Positions 48,578 through 61,000 are shown, numbered from the stretch's first letter. The stretch is 64,000 bases of DNA from Begonia masoniana (GCA_022432975.1 CM039512.1:41957501-42021500); one strand, 5' to 3'. The notes: a model not told the origin generated them from the sequence alone. Translations and numbers: made by a program.

Positions 48578-51076
48578 TGTGATAGCCCGAAATCGAACCC
48601 GATCGGGGTTCGGGATCGGAGCCATCACTCCGGGACAGTTATCAGAAAACGGGGACTATTTTTTTTTAACATAGACAAAATAGGGAGCAGAACATCAGGG
48701 ACAATCTGAATGTTTTTCGAAACCTTAAAACTTCGCAGAGAGAGAGTGTTCTCTGGAGTAGAAATTTAAAACAGGTTTCATTAATGGATAACGGAACAGA
48801 AATTAGCATAAGGTTGGCGGAGGAGGAAGCAGGAAACATTGGCGGAAGACTTAGTTTAAAGGAGCAGCAGAAGACTTGAATGATGTCAGCCGGAAGATGT
48901 AAATGCAAAGACAGAAGCGGAGATGACGTCAGGCGGAAGATTAGAGCTATCGGTGGATTAAGATACGACATAAGACGAACAGTATTCAGCAGAAGAGGCT
49001 GAGTAAAACTGGGCAGAAGAGGTGGTGACGTCAGCCGGAAGATGGGTGACGTCAAGCGGAAGACACAGACAGTAACTGAGATCGGATTTGGAGATGACGT
49101 CAGCCGGAAGATGGATGACATCAACCGGAAGATATAAGCATATACCGGGGCGGATGACAAAATTGACTTTGACTGGGGCGGATGACTAAGGCAAAAACTG
49201 GGGCGGATGACTAAGGCATATAATTGGGGCGGATGACTAAGGCAAAAACTAGGACGGATGACTAAGGCATATAACTGGGGCGGATGACAGAATTGACTTT
49301 GACTGGGGCGGATGACTAAGTTTTCAAGGCAGAATTTGACAACTCTTTAACAGAAAGACATACCAACAGAGAGCAGAAAAACAGAAAACATAAAATCTCA
49401 GATTCTCAAACCAATTCAAAACATGGTTCTCGAACACAACATAAGACATAACAGAAGCTTAGGAAGAATTACACTGCATGGATAGCTCTAAAACCAGAGA
49501 CCATCCATGCACAGACTATCAGAAAATATTCCAAACAATTCCAAAATACTTCAGAATGTAATTCAACTGTCAAATACAGAGGTTTTAAATATCGACACAG
49601 AACCCATACATTGTTTTAAAATCTCAAAGACAGTATAGGACTTAACATATAAATTACAGAATTTACCAAAAAGGGGAGTTTTCTACAGAGTTTTTAACAC
49701 AAAACCAGAATTTCAGAAAGCTTTACAGAAACCTCTAAACAAATTTCATGTCTGGCTGCAGCAACCAAACCCCCATGAACTCGATCCACCAGCACCTAAT
49801 CATCAGACTGAGGCACAAAATCCTCGGTTTCGGATTCAGTACCTACATCAGAGAGTTCACCTATGAGTCTAAAACTCAGTAAAAACATAATAGATATGCA
49901 GTGATGCAAAATGCTATGCATGCAGTTTTCAGAATACAGTGACAGTACAGAGCATTTAGTGACAGTGGCAGTAGAATTAAGTGGAGCTTATAGGGGAACT
50001 GGCAAACAGTGGGGGAGGGGGAGGGTGCACTATAAGGCACATTCAGGGATACAGTACAGTAAACAGTAATCAGTAAACAGTTCTGGGGCTAGTCCCCGTC
50101 CCGCACTTAACCTGGTACATTTCAGTCGGATTTTATCTTATTAGTTTCAAACAGTGTACAAAAATCGGTTTTGCATGGATTTTCAGTAAAACGTGTATGC
50201 ATGACATTCTCAGTGCCTGAACCTATAATAGCAGACATCAGAAATAACAGGGCATATTGTGAGGCAGAAAACAGACAACTCGGAACATAAACTGAACAAC
50301 CACACATAACACAGACTAAACAGAAGCTATAACATTTCTACCCAAAACTACCCGACAGAACAGGAACCTAGTACCTCCGAGATGTAGGGCCATAAGGGCC
50401 AACCTACGGTTATGAACTTACCTGTTTTCCTCGATGCAGTCAGCTGGAAGGTCTCAGAAATGCTCGAACGTCTCTGGAATGCTCGGATCGGTTGCTGCAA
50501 TGTAGATAAGTTAAACAAGTTGCAAATGCTAACAAATAAGTCAGAAGAGTCTGTTCCAAACTCATTCAAACCCTTAGAAAACAAACCGGTGTGTTTTCAT
50601 CCAAAGACAGTGAGTTTTTCACAAAATACCATAACCCTAAACTTCAGGAAAAACCCACATAAACTTGTCCAAACTTGTTAGCATTAGTAGATGTTTACCT
50701 TGGTTGAAGGAAACAGAAGAAAAGCGCGGAAACAAAGTGTTGGTGCTTTGTCAAAATCGCCAGGAAGAGAGAACAAGGAGCAGTGGGAAGAAACAGATGA
50801 GAAGTGAGGGTTTCACGTAGGAGGAAGAACTTAACTTCTTCATCAAGTCGCCAGATGTCATTCAATTATTGGCTCACTTCCACCTACCTTAATTTCTCTC
50901 CAATTTACCCTTCCATGCATTTTAACTTAATGTTTAGTTTAGTTAGCCTTCAGTTCGGTTCTCTCCCCATTAAATTTTTCAAAGTTTACAATAAAATAGT
51001 TATTGTAATAATGGCAATTTAAATCCATACAATAATTCAACAGATTATTACATGGCAGAAAATGCCGGGTGTTACA
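48578..51076 (-). repeat. Element C 5' LTR (right)
   Basis: Ends tgtgatagcccg and gccgggtgttaca, 2499 bp. It contains the same leader arrays as the left LTR (48880-49320). The 5' LTR is at the right because the element runs on the minus strand. Confidence 0.93.
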
Positions 51077-51081
51077 ATACT

Positions 51082-51615
51082 ACTCTATATACTTCTCTTA
51101 TTCTTTATATGAGTATATTATTTCTTTATAATAACACTACTGAATAATCAGAGGCCTTCATCACTAATTTTGTCAATCGCGTAGAAAGTAGTGTGACTTG
51201 AAGAGAAGCCAATGAAGAAAAAAAATATATCCCCAATACTTATGACAATAATTAAGTCTTTGAATCTCATGTCTTTAATTTCTTTGAGTTAGTAGAAAGA
51301 GTTTGTAAAACTAGTATGTAAGACATTGAATTTAGCATAATATAATAAGACTTTGTGATTTGAAAAATTTTTATCTTATGGCATGCACACACACACACAC
51401 TCTAAAGGGAAGAATTATTTTGAGAATAATTTTCAATTATATTGATTTGAATATTTGATGATATGTTGAGATTTTCATTGATTGAGAGTTGAAGACAAAT
51501 TTGAGAATTTTGGATTGCAATGTTTAAAGCATAATTGAAGTCATTTTGGATATTTTATTCTTTGGATTTTATAATACATCACTCGAGGACGAGCAATGAT
51601 TAAAATTTGAGGGTT
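51082..51615 (+). other. Probable Athila/Tat-like 3' flank
   Basis: AT-rich with no frames of note. It contains a (ca)n run at 51387-51401. It ends in ggacgagcaatgattaaaatttgagggt (in parts, 51590-51615), which resembles the conserved 3' end of Athila/Tat-type elements just before the 3' LTR. Confidence 0.5.
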
Positions 51616-51785
51616 TGATAACTCTTGAAAAATAGTTATTACATATGATATTTTATTAATATTGTTGTTAAAAATCGGTGATTAATTAAATAAAATAATC
51701 ATATTTTGCTACATAATGCTATAAATCGCGTGTAGCATTGGATTTGCATAAAATATACATTTTTTATTATTTTAAGGAAATATTT

Positions 51786-52153
51786 TGTAACGACCTCTCA
51801 TCCCAGCAAGATATTGTCCGCTCCGGGGATTGGGCCGCAGCCCAATATCCTCCCCTCACGGCTTTGTTTGGCGAGAGCACTTCCCGGGAGGTCACCCAAC
51901 CTGGAATTACTCTCGCCGAAGCCCGCTTAACTTCGGAGTTCTTATGGGATCCGTCGTCAATTGAGCTCCAAAACGCGTCTTGCTATGTTGGGAGGGATCT
52001 CTTACATATGCTTCATTTCCATGTACTTCCCCAAGCGATGTGGGTTCGTAACGACCCCTCCTTCAACGATAGAACCCTCCGGCCCAGGTCAGCCCCAGGA
52101 TCCGCGGAGAATGGGTGGTTCTCACAGTGGTCGTTGAAAGAGGAGTCGTCACA
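51786..52153 (-). mobile_element. Cassandra solo LTR
   Basis: A 368-bp LTR (tgtaacgacc ... gtcgtcaca) with the duplication tattt at 51781-51785 and 52154-52158. The minus strand carries the 5S-like block (cggatcccataagaactccg and gggtgacctcccgggaagt). The GTGACCTCCC...GGGAAG core is closer to true 5S rRNA than in the other copies. Confidence 0.95.
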
Positions 52154-52323
52154 TATTTATTCAAAATTGATATTTTTTGTAGATTGTTGATGATGCAAGA
52201 TGATTTGAAAAAATAAAAAATTTGAAAACTAGAAGTTACAAAAAGAAGATTCGTGATAGAGAGAAGAATAAAGAAACAACAAAATTTTGAGAGAAAAAAA
52301 GAAGATCTAATATAAACTAAATA

Positions 52324-53171
52324 GGGTAATTATCGATTTGATCCCTGTACTATACACGTTTTTTCAATTTACCTCCTGTACTAAAAAAACCGTCAAATCG
52401 AACCCCGTACTTTGATTTTGTTATCAATTTAGACATTCTATCAACAATTTCATTAAATTTTCATTTAAAAAATTACCAAACGATCTTGGATTCACTTAAA
52501 ATTTTTACCACATGTACACTACTTAATGAGAAGATAATCTAAAATTTTTTGTGATTTTTTAACACATATACGATTTATTGAAATTTTATTTTAGTATTTT
52601 ATAAACATATTATAATAAATCATACAATTTTTAAAAAATTACGAAAATATTTCTATTATCTACCCATAATGTGGTGAACATGTGGAAAAAGTTTTAAATA
52701 AATTTAATTTCTTTTGGTATTTGTTTAAATTAATCTCAATTTCTTCTTTACTTTATAAATTAATTTTTAAACAAAGAGCAAACGATATTTGATTTATTTG
52801 AAAATATTTTCACATGTTTAACATATCATGGGTAGATAATAGAAAACGTTTAGTGATTTTCTAAAATTTGTATGATTTATTATAATATTTTTATAAAATA
52901 TTAAAATAAAATTACAATAAATCGTACATATATTAAAAAATTACAAAAATTTTCAGATTATCTTCTCATTAAGTAGTAAACATGTGGTAAAAATTTTAAT
53001 TAAATTCAAGATCGTTTGGTAATTTTTTAAATAAGGGCTTATTAAAATTGTTGATAAAAGGTCTAAATTGATAACAAAATCAAAGTACATGGTTCGATTT
53101 GACGGTTTTTTTAGTACAGGGGGCAAATTGAAAAAATGTGTATAGTACATGATTCAAATCGATAATTACCC
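52324..53171. mobile_element. MULE-type foldback MITE, 848 bp
   Basis: The two halves are nearly perfect inverted repeats of about 110 bp and remain similar further in (52324-52700 against 52800-53171), starting gggtaattatcgatttga. The element is flanked by the 9-bp duplication aactaaata (52315-52323 and 53172-53180). A 9-bp duplication with long inverted repeats is typical of Mutator-like elements. No transposase is encoded, so it depends on an enzyme elsewhere. Confidence 0.92.
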
Positions 53172-54906
53172 AACTAAATATTTTGATTAGATAAGGAAAA
53201 GAAAAATCTTGGAGAGGAGAATTATTTTAAAATGAAACATCTTTTGCTGGAAGGAACAGATACATTGGGAGCCGAACACAAGGTCTAAAAAAGCTAAAGA
53301 AAAAAAAGTCAAAATGAGAAAGAACAGCACATTAATACAGTATCGCATAACAAGACATTGCAGAGAAGGTATAATTGGAGACAAGGAGGTGGACAGGCTT
53401 CCTCCCTTGTTTAAGAAGATAATCAAATCAAGAAGATGGTTTCGGTGGTGTATACTATCCATATAGCTGCATAGTGAATGTGTATAACGAAGGAGACTCA
53501 TTCCTCCACACATTGATTATCATAATTTTCTTCGACTCTTCTGTATCGATTCATTCTTGGCTTAAGACAATATAGTGTTTGTACAACACATCGATCATCA
53601 TAATATACTTTAATCAGCATTTTCTCGTTTTTCTTGTACTTATTTTGTTACTTCTTTGACTATGTGTTTATTTTGACTTGTAACAGAGTCGATATTGCTA
53701 AACATTGTGCTGATAGGGTTCCACAGAAGAGGTTTGTTATTATACTTCCTCAAAATAAAATATGATTTTAATCCTAGTTATACTTTAATAATTGCTTCAA
53801 TTTATAGTTGTCTTTTTATCGTTGTAGGATTTCTATTGCATTTTGAAAGATGGATCAGATTCAAGAAATCGTACTGCTTGATTATCCTCGTTGATCACTA
53901 GCAAAAAATAAATTCTTTCATTGGTCGCTCACCACATTAGCAAAATGACCATCATAGTAATGTAAACACTAAAAATAATTAACTTTGTTAAATTTGTTAA
54001 TTGTATTTTTTGTTCATGTATTTGAAAAGTTTGGTAACAATTTAAAATTTGGGTTTCATTAAGGTATATAGTAATTGTCACAACCCGAGAGGGGGCCTAA
54101 CAGAAACGCCAGGTTAAGCGATCAACCTCGGAGAGGTCCACCGCCTAACCTAAGACTAAATGCGGAAGTTTAGCGCTAATCCAGGATCTCCTCGAAGCAA
54201 CAAATAAAATAGAGAGTACAAACAATCGTAGAAATACAAGATAAATGAAAATAATTACATGCCAAAAAATAAAGTACAATCTCGAATGTCTTACATACAC
54301 AAATCTATAGGAAATAAAAAGTGACCCTAGGGGAAAATCCAATCGACAGAGCTCACTTCCTAGCCTCTCTTCCTTTACCTGTAGAGGGGGAGTCGATGGG
54401 GTGAGTGACAAACTCAGTATGAGATGTTATACCTACCACTCAATGATGCATGCCTTATCAAATCAATGCACGTTTTAAAAATCAAAACCAGTTTCAATGT
54501 TATTCATTTCTCTTCTTATTATTCAGTTAAAACGGTTGATGGAGCTAAGAATAAAATACGTATACATACTGAACATAGGCCCACATCAACAGTTCTAGTA
54601 TAAAAATATATATCCAGGTGTACAGTGAAAATGGAGGTCACTCAAGGATCCTCCGAACCACACCAACACAGAAAGGCCGCGATAACACCAGGCAGGGCAT
54701 CATAGGGAGAAGAGAAAAGGTCAACCACCAGGAGGGACGAACAACTCAGCCCTGGGCCACCGGGACACACGCGCTAGGGCACACCAGGAGGGACGAACCA
54801 CTCAACCCTGGGCCCAAGGAGACCACACGGTGGACTTATCATACCGGGGTAGCAACGAACAGACACTGGCCAGGTCGGGTAACTGGGCGAGCATACCTCC
54901 GAGCCC

Positions 54907-54999
54907 ATTCCGCCTATTCTCAGGGGGCGTGCCCTACATTCCGCCTATTCTCAGGGGGCGTACCCTATATTCCGCCTATTCTCAGGGGGCGTACCCTAT
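54907..54999. repeat. 31-bp unit, three copies
   Basis: attccgcctattctcagg recurs at 54907, 54938 and 54969, a period of 31, with one or two differences among copies. Confidence 0.92.
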
Positions 55000-55252
55000 C
55001 CAAACAAGCGTGGGGAGTACCACAACAACTGGGCAAAACTCCCTGATACTCTTAGCATAAGGGCCCAGCTAAGAGTGCCAGACGGTTATCTCCAGTATCA
55101 AACTCCAAATAGTACAACGGAAAACCAATGCATGAACAATATCGAATGCATGTATAAAGCTATCTGCATGCCAAATATAATAAATCTCAGGGAAATCTCA
55201 AATACAACCCGTCGGCTAAGACAAGTAAAACATGGCATATAAACTCCACTAG

Positions 55253-56075
55253 TGTAACGACCCCGTTTCCCAGCAAGATATTGTCCGCTCTGGGGATTGG
55301 GCCGTAACCCAATATCCTCCCCTCACGGCTTTGTTTGGCGAGAACTTCCCGGAAGGTCACCCAACCTGGAATTGCTCTCGCCGAAGCACTCTTAACTTCG
55401 GAGTTCTTATGGGATCCGTTGTCAATTGTGCTCCAAAACGCGTCTTGCTATGTTGGGAGGATCTCTTTACATATGTTTCATTTCCACATACTTCCCCAAG
55501 CGCTGTGGGATTGTGACGACCCCCTTTTTACGACCCGTCACCTTCCGGTTCGCCCGCGCGGACGTACCGCCATCCGGGTTCCGGTTCGTGCAGCCATCGT
55601 ACCATACTTACAGATCCGGGTTATCACAATCACCCCCCCTCGGGGGCCCAACGTCCTCGTTGGCCACAATTCCGGTTGGGTACAGGCTCTGATACCATTT
55701 GTAACGACCCCGTTTCCCAGCAAGATATTGTCCGCTCTGGGGATTGGGCCGTAACCCAATATCCTCCCCTCACGGCTTTGTTTGGCGAGAACTTCCCGGA
55801 AGGTCACCCAACCTGGAATTGCTCTCGCCGAAGCACTCTTAACTTCGGAGTTCTTATGGGATCCGTTGTCAATTGTGCTCCAAAACGCGTCTTGCTATGT
55901 TGGGAGGATCTCTTTACATATGTTTCATTTCCACATACTTCCCCAAGCGCTGTGGGATTGTGACGACCCCCTTTTTACGACCGGTCACCTTCCGGTTCGC
56001 CCGCGCGGACGTACCGCCATCCGGGTTCCGATTCGTGCAGCCATCGTACCATACTTACAGATCCGGGTCATCACA
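55253..56075 (-). mobile_element. Complete Cassandra TRIM element
   Basis: Two 376-bp LTRs (55253-55628 and 55700-56075) with about three differences between them flank a 71-bp internal region. The target duplication is actag (55248-55252 and 56076-56080). On the minus strand the primer site tggtatcagagc (55686-55697) follows the LTR after two bases, and a purine tract (gagggggggtgat) precedes the other LTR. The 5S-like block carries the Pol III internal promoter region (gaactccgaagttaaga and ggtgaccttccgggaag). The tiny internal region has no coding capacity. LTR similarity near 99% indicates a young insertion. Confidence 0.97.
55629..55699 (-). other. Cassandra internal region with primer site and polypurine tract
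   Basis: Only 71 bp separate the LTRs: the initiator tRNA-Met primer site at one end and a G-rich purine tract at the other. The middle part (tgtacccaaccggaattg and ggccaacgaggacgttgg) is nearly the same in the copies at 31370 and 40519. Confidence 0.93.
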
Positions 56076-56410
56076 ACTAGGCAGTATAGATCAGTCAAAA
56101 AATATACGTGCCACAATATGCAAAATAACCATACCAGTAAAATGCCGACATCAATATTAGTGGTATCCCACCAAAAATAATATACGTGCATGTGCATGTT
56201 AGATATAACGTAGTAAGCATAATAACCCATACCCCTGCGGCGAGTCCTCCTATCCTCAGTGAATCGTGGCTCCTCAGGAATTGCTTCCAAATCAGCAAAA
56301 TCCTCTGAATCTGAGAAACAACACAAGGAATGAGCCCCGTTAAGGTCCAATTGGGTCTAGAAACGATATAAACTACGAACCAGGGGCGAAAACGGGACCA
56401 AATGGCTCGG

Positions 56411-56516
56411 GTTGACTTTTGGTCAAAAAGTCAAAGTCAACGATCAAAGTCAACGGTCAACAGTCAACGTCAACGATCAAAAGTCGACGGTCAAAAGTCG
56501 ACCATTGACTTTGACT
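56411..56516. promoter_or_regulatory. GTCAA/TTGAC (W-box-like) cluster in LTR F
   Basis: About eleven GTCAA or TTGAC cores lie in about 105 bases, several as AGTCAA or GGTCAA. These fit the WRKY binding site TTGACY in either orientation. The cluster is about 850 bp inside the LTR from its sense start, downstream of the predicted TATA box, so a promoter role is not assured. Confidence 0.5.
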
Positions 56517-57300
56517 GACCGAACCGGGTCGGGTAGGACCGATTCAGGTCGGGTCGGACCCAAATTGGTTGGGTCTGGTTCGGGTCCAACCAAGCCAGTT
56601 CGAGTTGGTCCGAGTCAGATCGGTTTGACCCGAACCAACCCGTTCCTCCTGGGCTCGGGCTAGACGCGGCCCAAACCCAAATCGGGTCGGACCAGGCGGT
56701 TTCGACCCATAATGGGCTCGGTTGACCCGGCCTGATGGGCTGGGTCAAACTCGGCCCAATGGACCCAAGTCGAACCCGGCCCAGAAGGCCAAAGGGCCTG
56801 GGCCTAACTTGGCCTGAATCCGAGTCGGGCTTGGCCAACCCAATCGGGCCCGAGTCGGCCCTGGGCCAGTCAACTCGGCCCAAAGCCCGAGTTGACTTAG
56901 CCCATGGTCGAGTTGACTCGACTGTCGATCGCCGAATGCCGGCGAAGCTCCAGCGACCAACCGACGATCAACCCGCGGCGAAAAATCGAATTTCTAACCT
57001 GTTTTTCGCCAAAAATCGCTTCCCACACATTTTCAACCACTTTTCGAGTCGATCCCTGCCAAAAACACCGAGAAATTGCTAAAAACTCAGATCTAATAAA
57101 ACTTAAAACCCAAAACTTCTCGGGCAAAAATCAAGAGAAAGAGGGGTTACTTTCGAAAACGTCCCTTCACAAACGTTGATCTACTCCTCGAGACGAACGT
57201 TTTGACACCAAAATCGCACCGAACGGAGGTCGTTCCGGCGTCGGCGATTTTCTCCTCGCGCGGCTCTCTCTCTCCTCTGGTTCTTTCTGTCGGCAGAGAG

Positions 57301-57334
57301 AAACAATAAGGTTTTTAATAAAACCTTATTGTTT
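57301..57334 (-). other. Perfect 15-bp hairpin at the predicted leader start of LTR F
   Basis: Arms aaacaataaggtttt (57301-57315) and aaaaccttattgttt (57320-57334), loop of 4. In the sense direction a TATA-like aatataaaat is centred about 25-30 bases before it (57350-57365), and a pyrimidine-rich leader (ttgtttctctctgccgac) follows. Confidence 0.88.
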
Positions 57335-57605
57335 TAAATTTTTATTTATTATTTTATTTTATATTAAATCCAATTCATTTATTATTTTACCTACTTCATT
57401 ATTATTTTACCTACTCCTTTTTATTTTGATTTTAATTAATTCTTTTATTAAATTTCTATAATTAATTACCTTTAATTTAACGTTCTTTTTCACGATCCAA
57501 ATTCCTACCGTAAATTAACGTAATTGATCACAATTATTTACACTAAAATTCGCGAAAAATTTATTCAAATTTTTACTACTAAAATTTGACGGGTTTTACA
57601 GTAAT

Positions 57606-58064
57606 CTTATTTTTTCTAATGAAATGTTCTGTAAATTCCGTCATTTTTTTTTTTTTTATGAGTCGAAACACTCACATTGGCGAAAATAATTGAAACATTT
57701 TAAATTGTTAAATCTCATAATGCTCTTGAGAAAAGTAGTACAATTAACTTTCTTTTATTTTAAATGGAAACATTTTGAATTTTAAAATGTTGAATACTTT
57801 TTGTTTTCTAGTAATAATTTATTTAAGTTATCGTCCATGAACATCAAATGAAACATTCAATTTTGTTACATGTGCATACAAATAATAATGTTTTTGCTTC
57901 ACGTCCTTTGAAATTAAGACTAGTTATCTTAAATGTTTTATTATTTCTTAATTAACATCGGGTCGGGTTGATATTTGGGCATCAAATGAATTCCAGGTAG
58001 CCTTTGGCAGGAAGAGCGACTCAGGGAAAGGCGGGGCGGTTTCTCAACTTCAGAGAGGGAGAGA
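57606..58064 (+). promoter_or_regulatory. Upstream region of the CCDC174-like gene
   Basis: About 460 bp lie between solo LTR F and the start codon: AT-rich to about 57955, then GC-richer 5' untranslated sequence with a purine-rich run before the ATG. No clear TATA box can be assigned. Confidence 0.4.
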
Positions 58065-61000
58065 ATGGGCGAAGAGAAGATGAAGAAGAGGGTGGTGGTA
58101 GAATCGCTAGGATGGCTGACGGAGTCGTCGATTATGCCGAAGAAGCACAAGGCTATAGCAGGAGTTGGAGCGTCCTCCATCATGGAGCTAAAAGCTCAAC
58201 TCTACCAATCGCAGGAAGATTCCAAGAAGACTAAGGAATTAGCTGGCTCAGACATTGAATTTCACCGAGCCAAGAAAAAGATCACTCCTAATGATCCATT
58301 TTCGTGCAAGAATTCCGGCGTCGAATCCCGCGCCTTGAAGTACGTTTTCTCGATTTCCAGTTTTGGTTTGTTCTATTGAAAGTAATGGAGTTTACGTTTG
58401 AATTTAGGAAGTTCTCTGTTAAAAAAAATAATAATAATTGTGTAGAGGTTGTCTGAATTGATTTTATACGGAACATAGTGAATTACAGGGCTATTGATAA
58501 CGTGAAAATAAGGATCGTATTGTTATCAGACTCTTTTATGTTGTATTAAGAGAATGGTAAGTTATTTTTTCACTATCATGCAGCCAACGCATAAAGGTGG
58601 ATTAGGATGGGATTGTCTTTTTCAGTCTCATAGAATTTTGTTCAGGCAATTGAGTTTACTTTCTCCTGCATGTCTACTGATATCATGCCACTGTAGTACG
58701 AATAATACTATATTTTACACGGTAGTTATAGTTTCTTTTATTTTTTGAAGTGCGGAATGCTGAAGCTTAAGATCATACTAGTTAGTGTTGATTGTTTCCA
58801 TGCAAAAAATGGAATTGTTGTCTATTGGTTTTAGGCTGGATGTCTATGATGCGTGTCCGTTGAAGTTTGGCGGTCGAATGTCACCTTCCTAGGACCTTCC
58901 CTAGTTTACTCGTAGTTATAGTTTGGAAGTGAAAACTAAAGTAGTAATAAGGTGTTGTGAAAAGGGACGAGGATAATTATATTGGGAAAACATATAGCAG
59001 GAACAACGTTCACTCTCAAGGGTAAAGTGGAGAAAGTCTCGAACTAAGCTGTCAAGTTAGTTAAGATTTGAGGGTTGTGGGATGTCAGGAGAGAATAAGT
59101 GAGTGGGGTGGTGCCGGGGAGAGGATCATTCTGAATTTTGTATTCTATCTGTGAGAGCTTCTTCTCTCACGTTTTCGAAGCTGGGGACTGTACAAGGCTT
59201 GTGGTTAGGTGGTTTATCGGAATTATTTGGTGTTTTTGTCTTGGTCATTGCTATTTTTTTCTTGTGTAGACTTCTAGTTTCATCTTAAGGTTCTTTATTC
59301 AAAGCAAAGGTAAATCCTGAAGCTGCTTTGAATACTATCAAAAACTGTGTTTACTTAATGAGTTTTTACAACTTTTATAGCATGCAGTCACGCAAAGAAC
59401 CCATACTAACTTGTTAGTTAGTTATTGGGTCAACCTAAACGAAGTCAGAAGGCATTTACAATTGATCATTACTACTGCATCAAGCAGTTCTCTTTTCCTT
59501 AATAACACTTCTTGCATTAAAAAACATTTATACCTAGGATAAAACAATGTCACGGAGCATCTTGCATACGATAACATGAGTTTGAGTCTAAACATCATGC
59601 TTTTATCAATTTTTAATTGGTTAAAATGAGAAATATATTGTTGTGTACATTCTGTACCACCCTACCGTTCCTTCTTTTTGTGCAATGATTTAAATATTGG
59701 TGTTAGCTGATTAATTATTAGGAATGACATATCTACACAAGTATTCCATGATTTTTAATCTTGACAAATTCATGTTATTTAATGTTGTTTTTCGTTCCCC
59801 CTTTTTGAGAACCATGCCATGGTTTTTTGTTGAATTCTGAATAGAAACAGCATTTATAGATTAGGTTGTAGAAAGAACATTAGTTGTAGACTGTGGATTT
59901 CATTCTTTGGCTTTATAAAAATACAATCGTACATGTAGTTATTGTAGGTCTTTATCCATTGCAAATGTTCTACTTCTAAAATGAATATTATTTAACCAAA
60001 ATTTAGGGATAAACTGGAGTTGAAAGCAGTAAATGATGGATCAGTCAGCTATGCTGCATTAGAAAAGAAGGCCAAATTATATGAAAAGCTTGTAAGAGGA
60101 GAGCTTTCAGATGAAGAAGATCAGGAAAAATACTGTGTGGATTTTTTCCAGAAGAATATTGAACACGAGGAATCACAACAGCGGCAAATTGATGATGCAT
60201 CTGAGACAGTACCACAGGAAAATGAAGATGATGAGAGTGATGCCTCATGCTTATTTAACACAAGAGCTGGAGGGCTTGGGAGAACAGCTGGTACGATGGA
60301 CAACAATGAACATAAGCGTTTCGTAAGGTAGGAGCTCCTTTTTTCTTTTCGTTTAGTTTTTGCTTTCCTGGGGTAGGTTGTGATGCTGATATAAATTGAA
60401 AATCTGACATCTTGAAATTCTCAAAGTAATAAATCCACAGTTGAGTATTGACTCAATGAGATTTATAATCAGGATAAGATTATCAATAAGAAGTATGCAC
60501 ATGGATTCAATATTCAAATCTTCTTATTAGGTTGAAGGAAGTTTTGAACCATAATGGCTGTTAGTCATTCTAGATCTGGAAGAATAATTCCTGTTAAATA
60601 ATTACACTGCAGTTAAAATTTACTTGCTTTATTTCGGAATGGAAATTTTTTTGGAGAAAAGGGAGGTCCCCATATTATTTGCCAAACTCGGTAGTTTTCT
60701 ATGTGGTTGTGAATGGTGTTATTTTAAGACAGCATTCCTGAAAAAGTATCTGCCTAAATCCGAAACTAGTTGTACATTGAGTTTGTTAACCAATGTGGGA
60801 AACTATGCCATTTAATCGAATCTTTTTTAATAAGTGGTTTTACTGCAACAGACAATGGTATATAATTGATTCTTAGTTTTGGTAAACAATTAGCATTGAG
60901 TGATGCTTAACAGTTTTCGTACAAAAACCTTAGCCTTTTGTTTTACATTTATTTAAGTGTGTTTAATTAGACAGGACGTGGGGGTATTTGTCTTTTTATG

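Larger units (their letters stand above)
41469..51076 (-). mobile_element. Tekay-like Ty3/gypsy element C, full length
   Basis: Two LTRs of about 2.48 kb (41469-43944 and 48578-51076) flank one internal region. The target duplication is atact on both sides (41464-41468 and 51077-51081). The two LTRs differ by scattered substitutions and small indels, including one extra leader repeat in the right LTR, so the insertion is not brand new. The coding region has a chromodomain (WRNHNVEEATWE). Two nonsense codons disable it. Confidence 0.95.
51616..54070 (+). repeat. Athila/Tat-like 3' LTR and flank, extent uncertain
   Basis: The LTR would begin tgataactcttgaaaaatag at 51616 after the purine run. 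Its right end cannot be placed; the sequence is AT-rich to 54070. It is interrupted by a Cassandra solo LTR and a MULE foldback element. Nothing else is recognised in 53181-54070. Confidence 0.4.
54076..57600 (-). mobile_element. Solo LTR F with nested Cassandra
   Basis: Ends tgtcacaacccgag and gacgggttttaca with the duplication gtaat at 54071-54075 and 57601-57605. Without the 823-bp Cassandra and its 5-bp duplication the LTR is about 2.7 kb. It contains a 31-bp triplicated motif, a GGTCGGGT-rich stretch (56518-56900), a GTCAA cluster and a perfect hairpin near its sense start. No internal region is present. Frames found here have no known domain. Confidence 0.93.

Noticed and set aside
54618..55060. 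Frames of 76-142 residues in LTR F
   Set aside because: They cross the 31-bp tandem repeat and low-complexity LTR sequence and show no domain.
55390..55500. 5S rRNA gene
   Set aside because: The similarity covers only part of 5S rRNA, is diverged, and lies inside paired LTRs with a primer site. It is a Cassandra LTR; the same holds for 30830, 31670, 40350, 40840, 51890 and 55830.
56412..57179. Overlapping frames rich in Gly, Pro and Arg on both strands
   Set aside because: They result from the GGTCGGGT-type low-complexity stretch in LTR F; no domain or codon signal.
59103..59288. 61-residue frame in intron 1 of the CCDC174-like gene
   Set aside because: No homology recognised, hydrophobic by chance, and the intron borders on both sides fit well without it.
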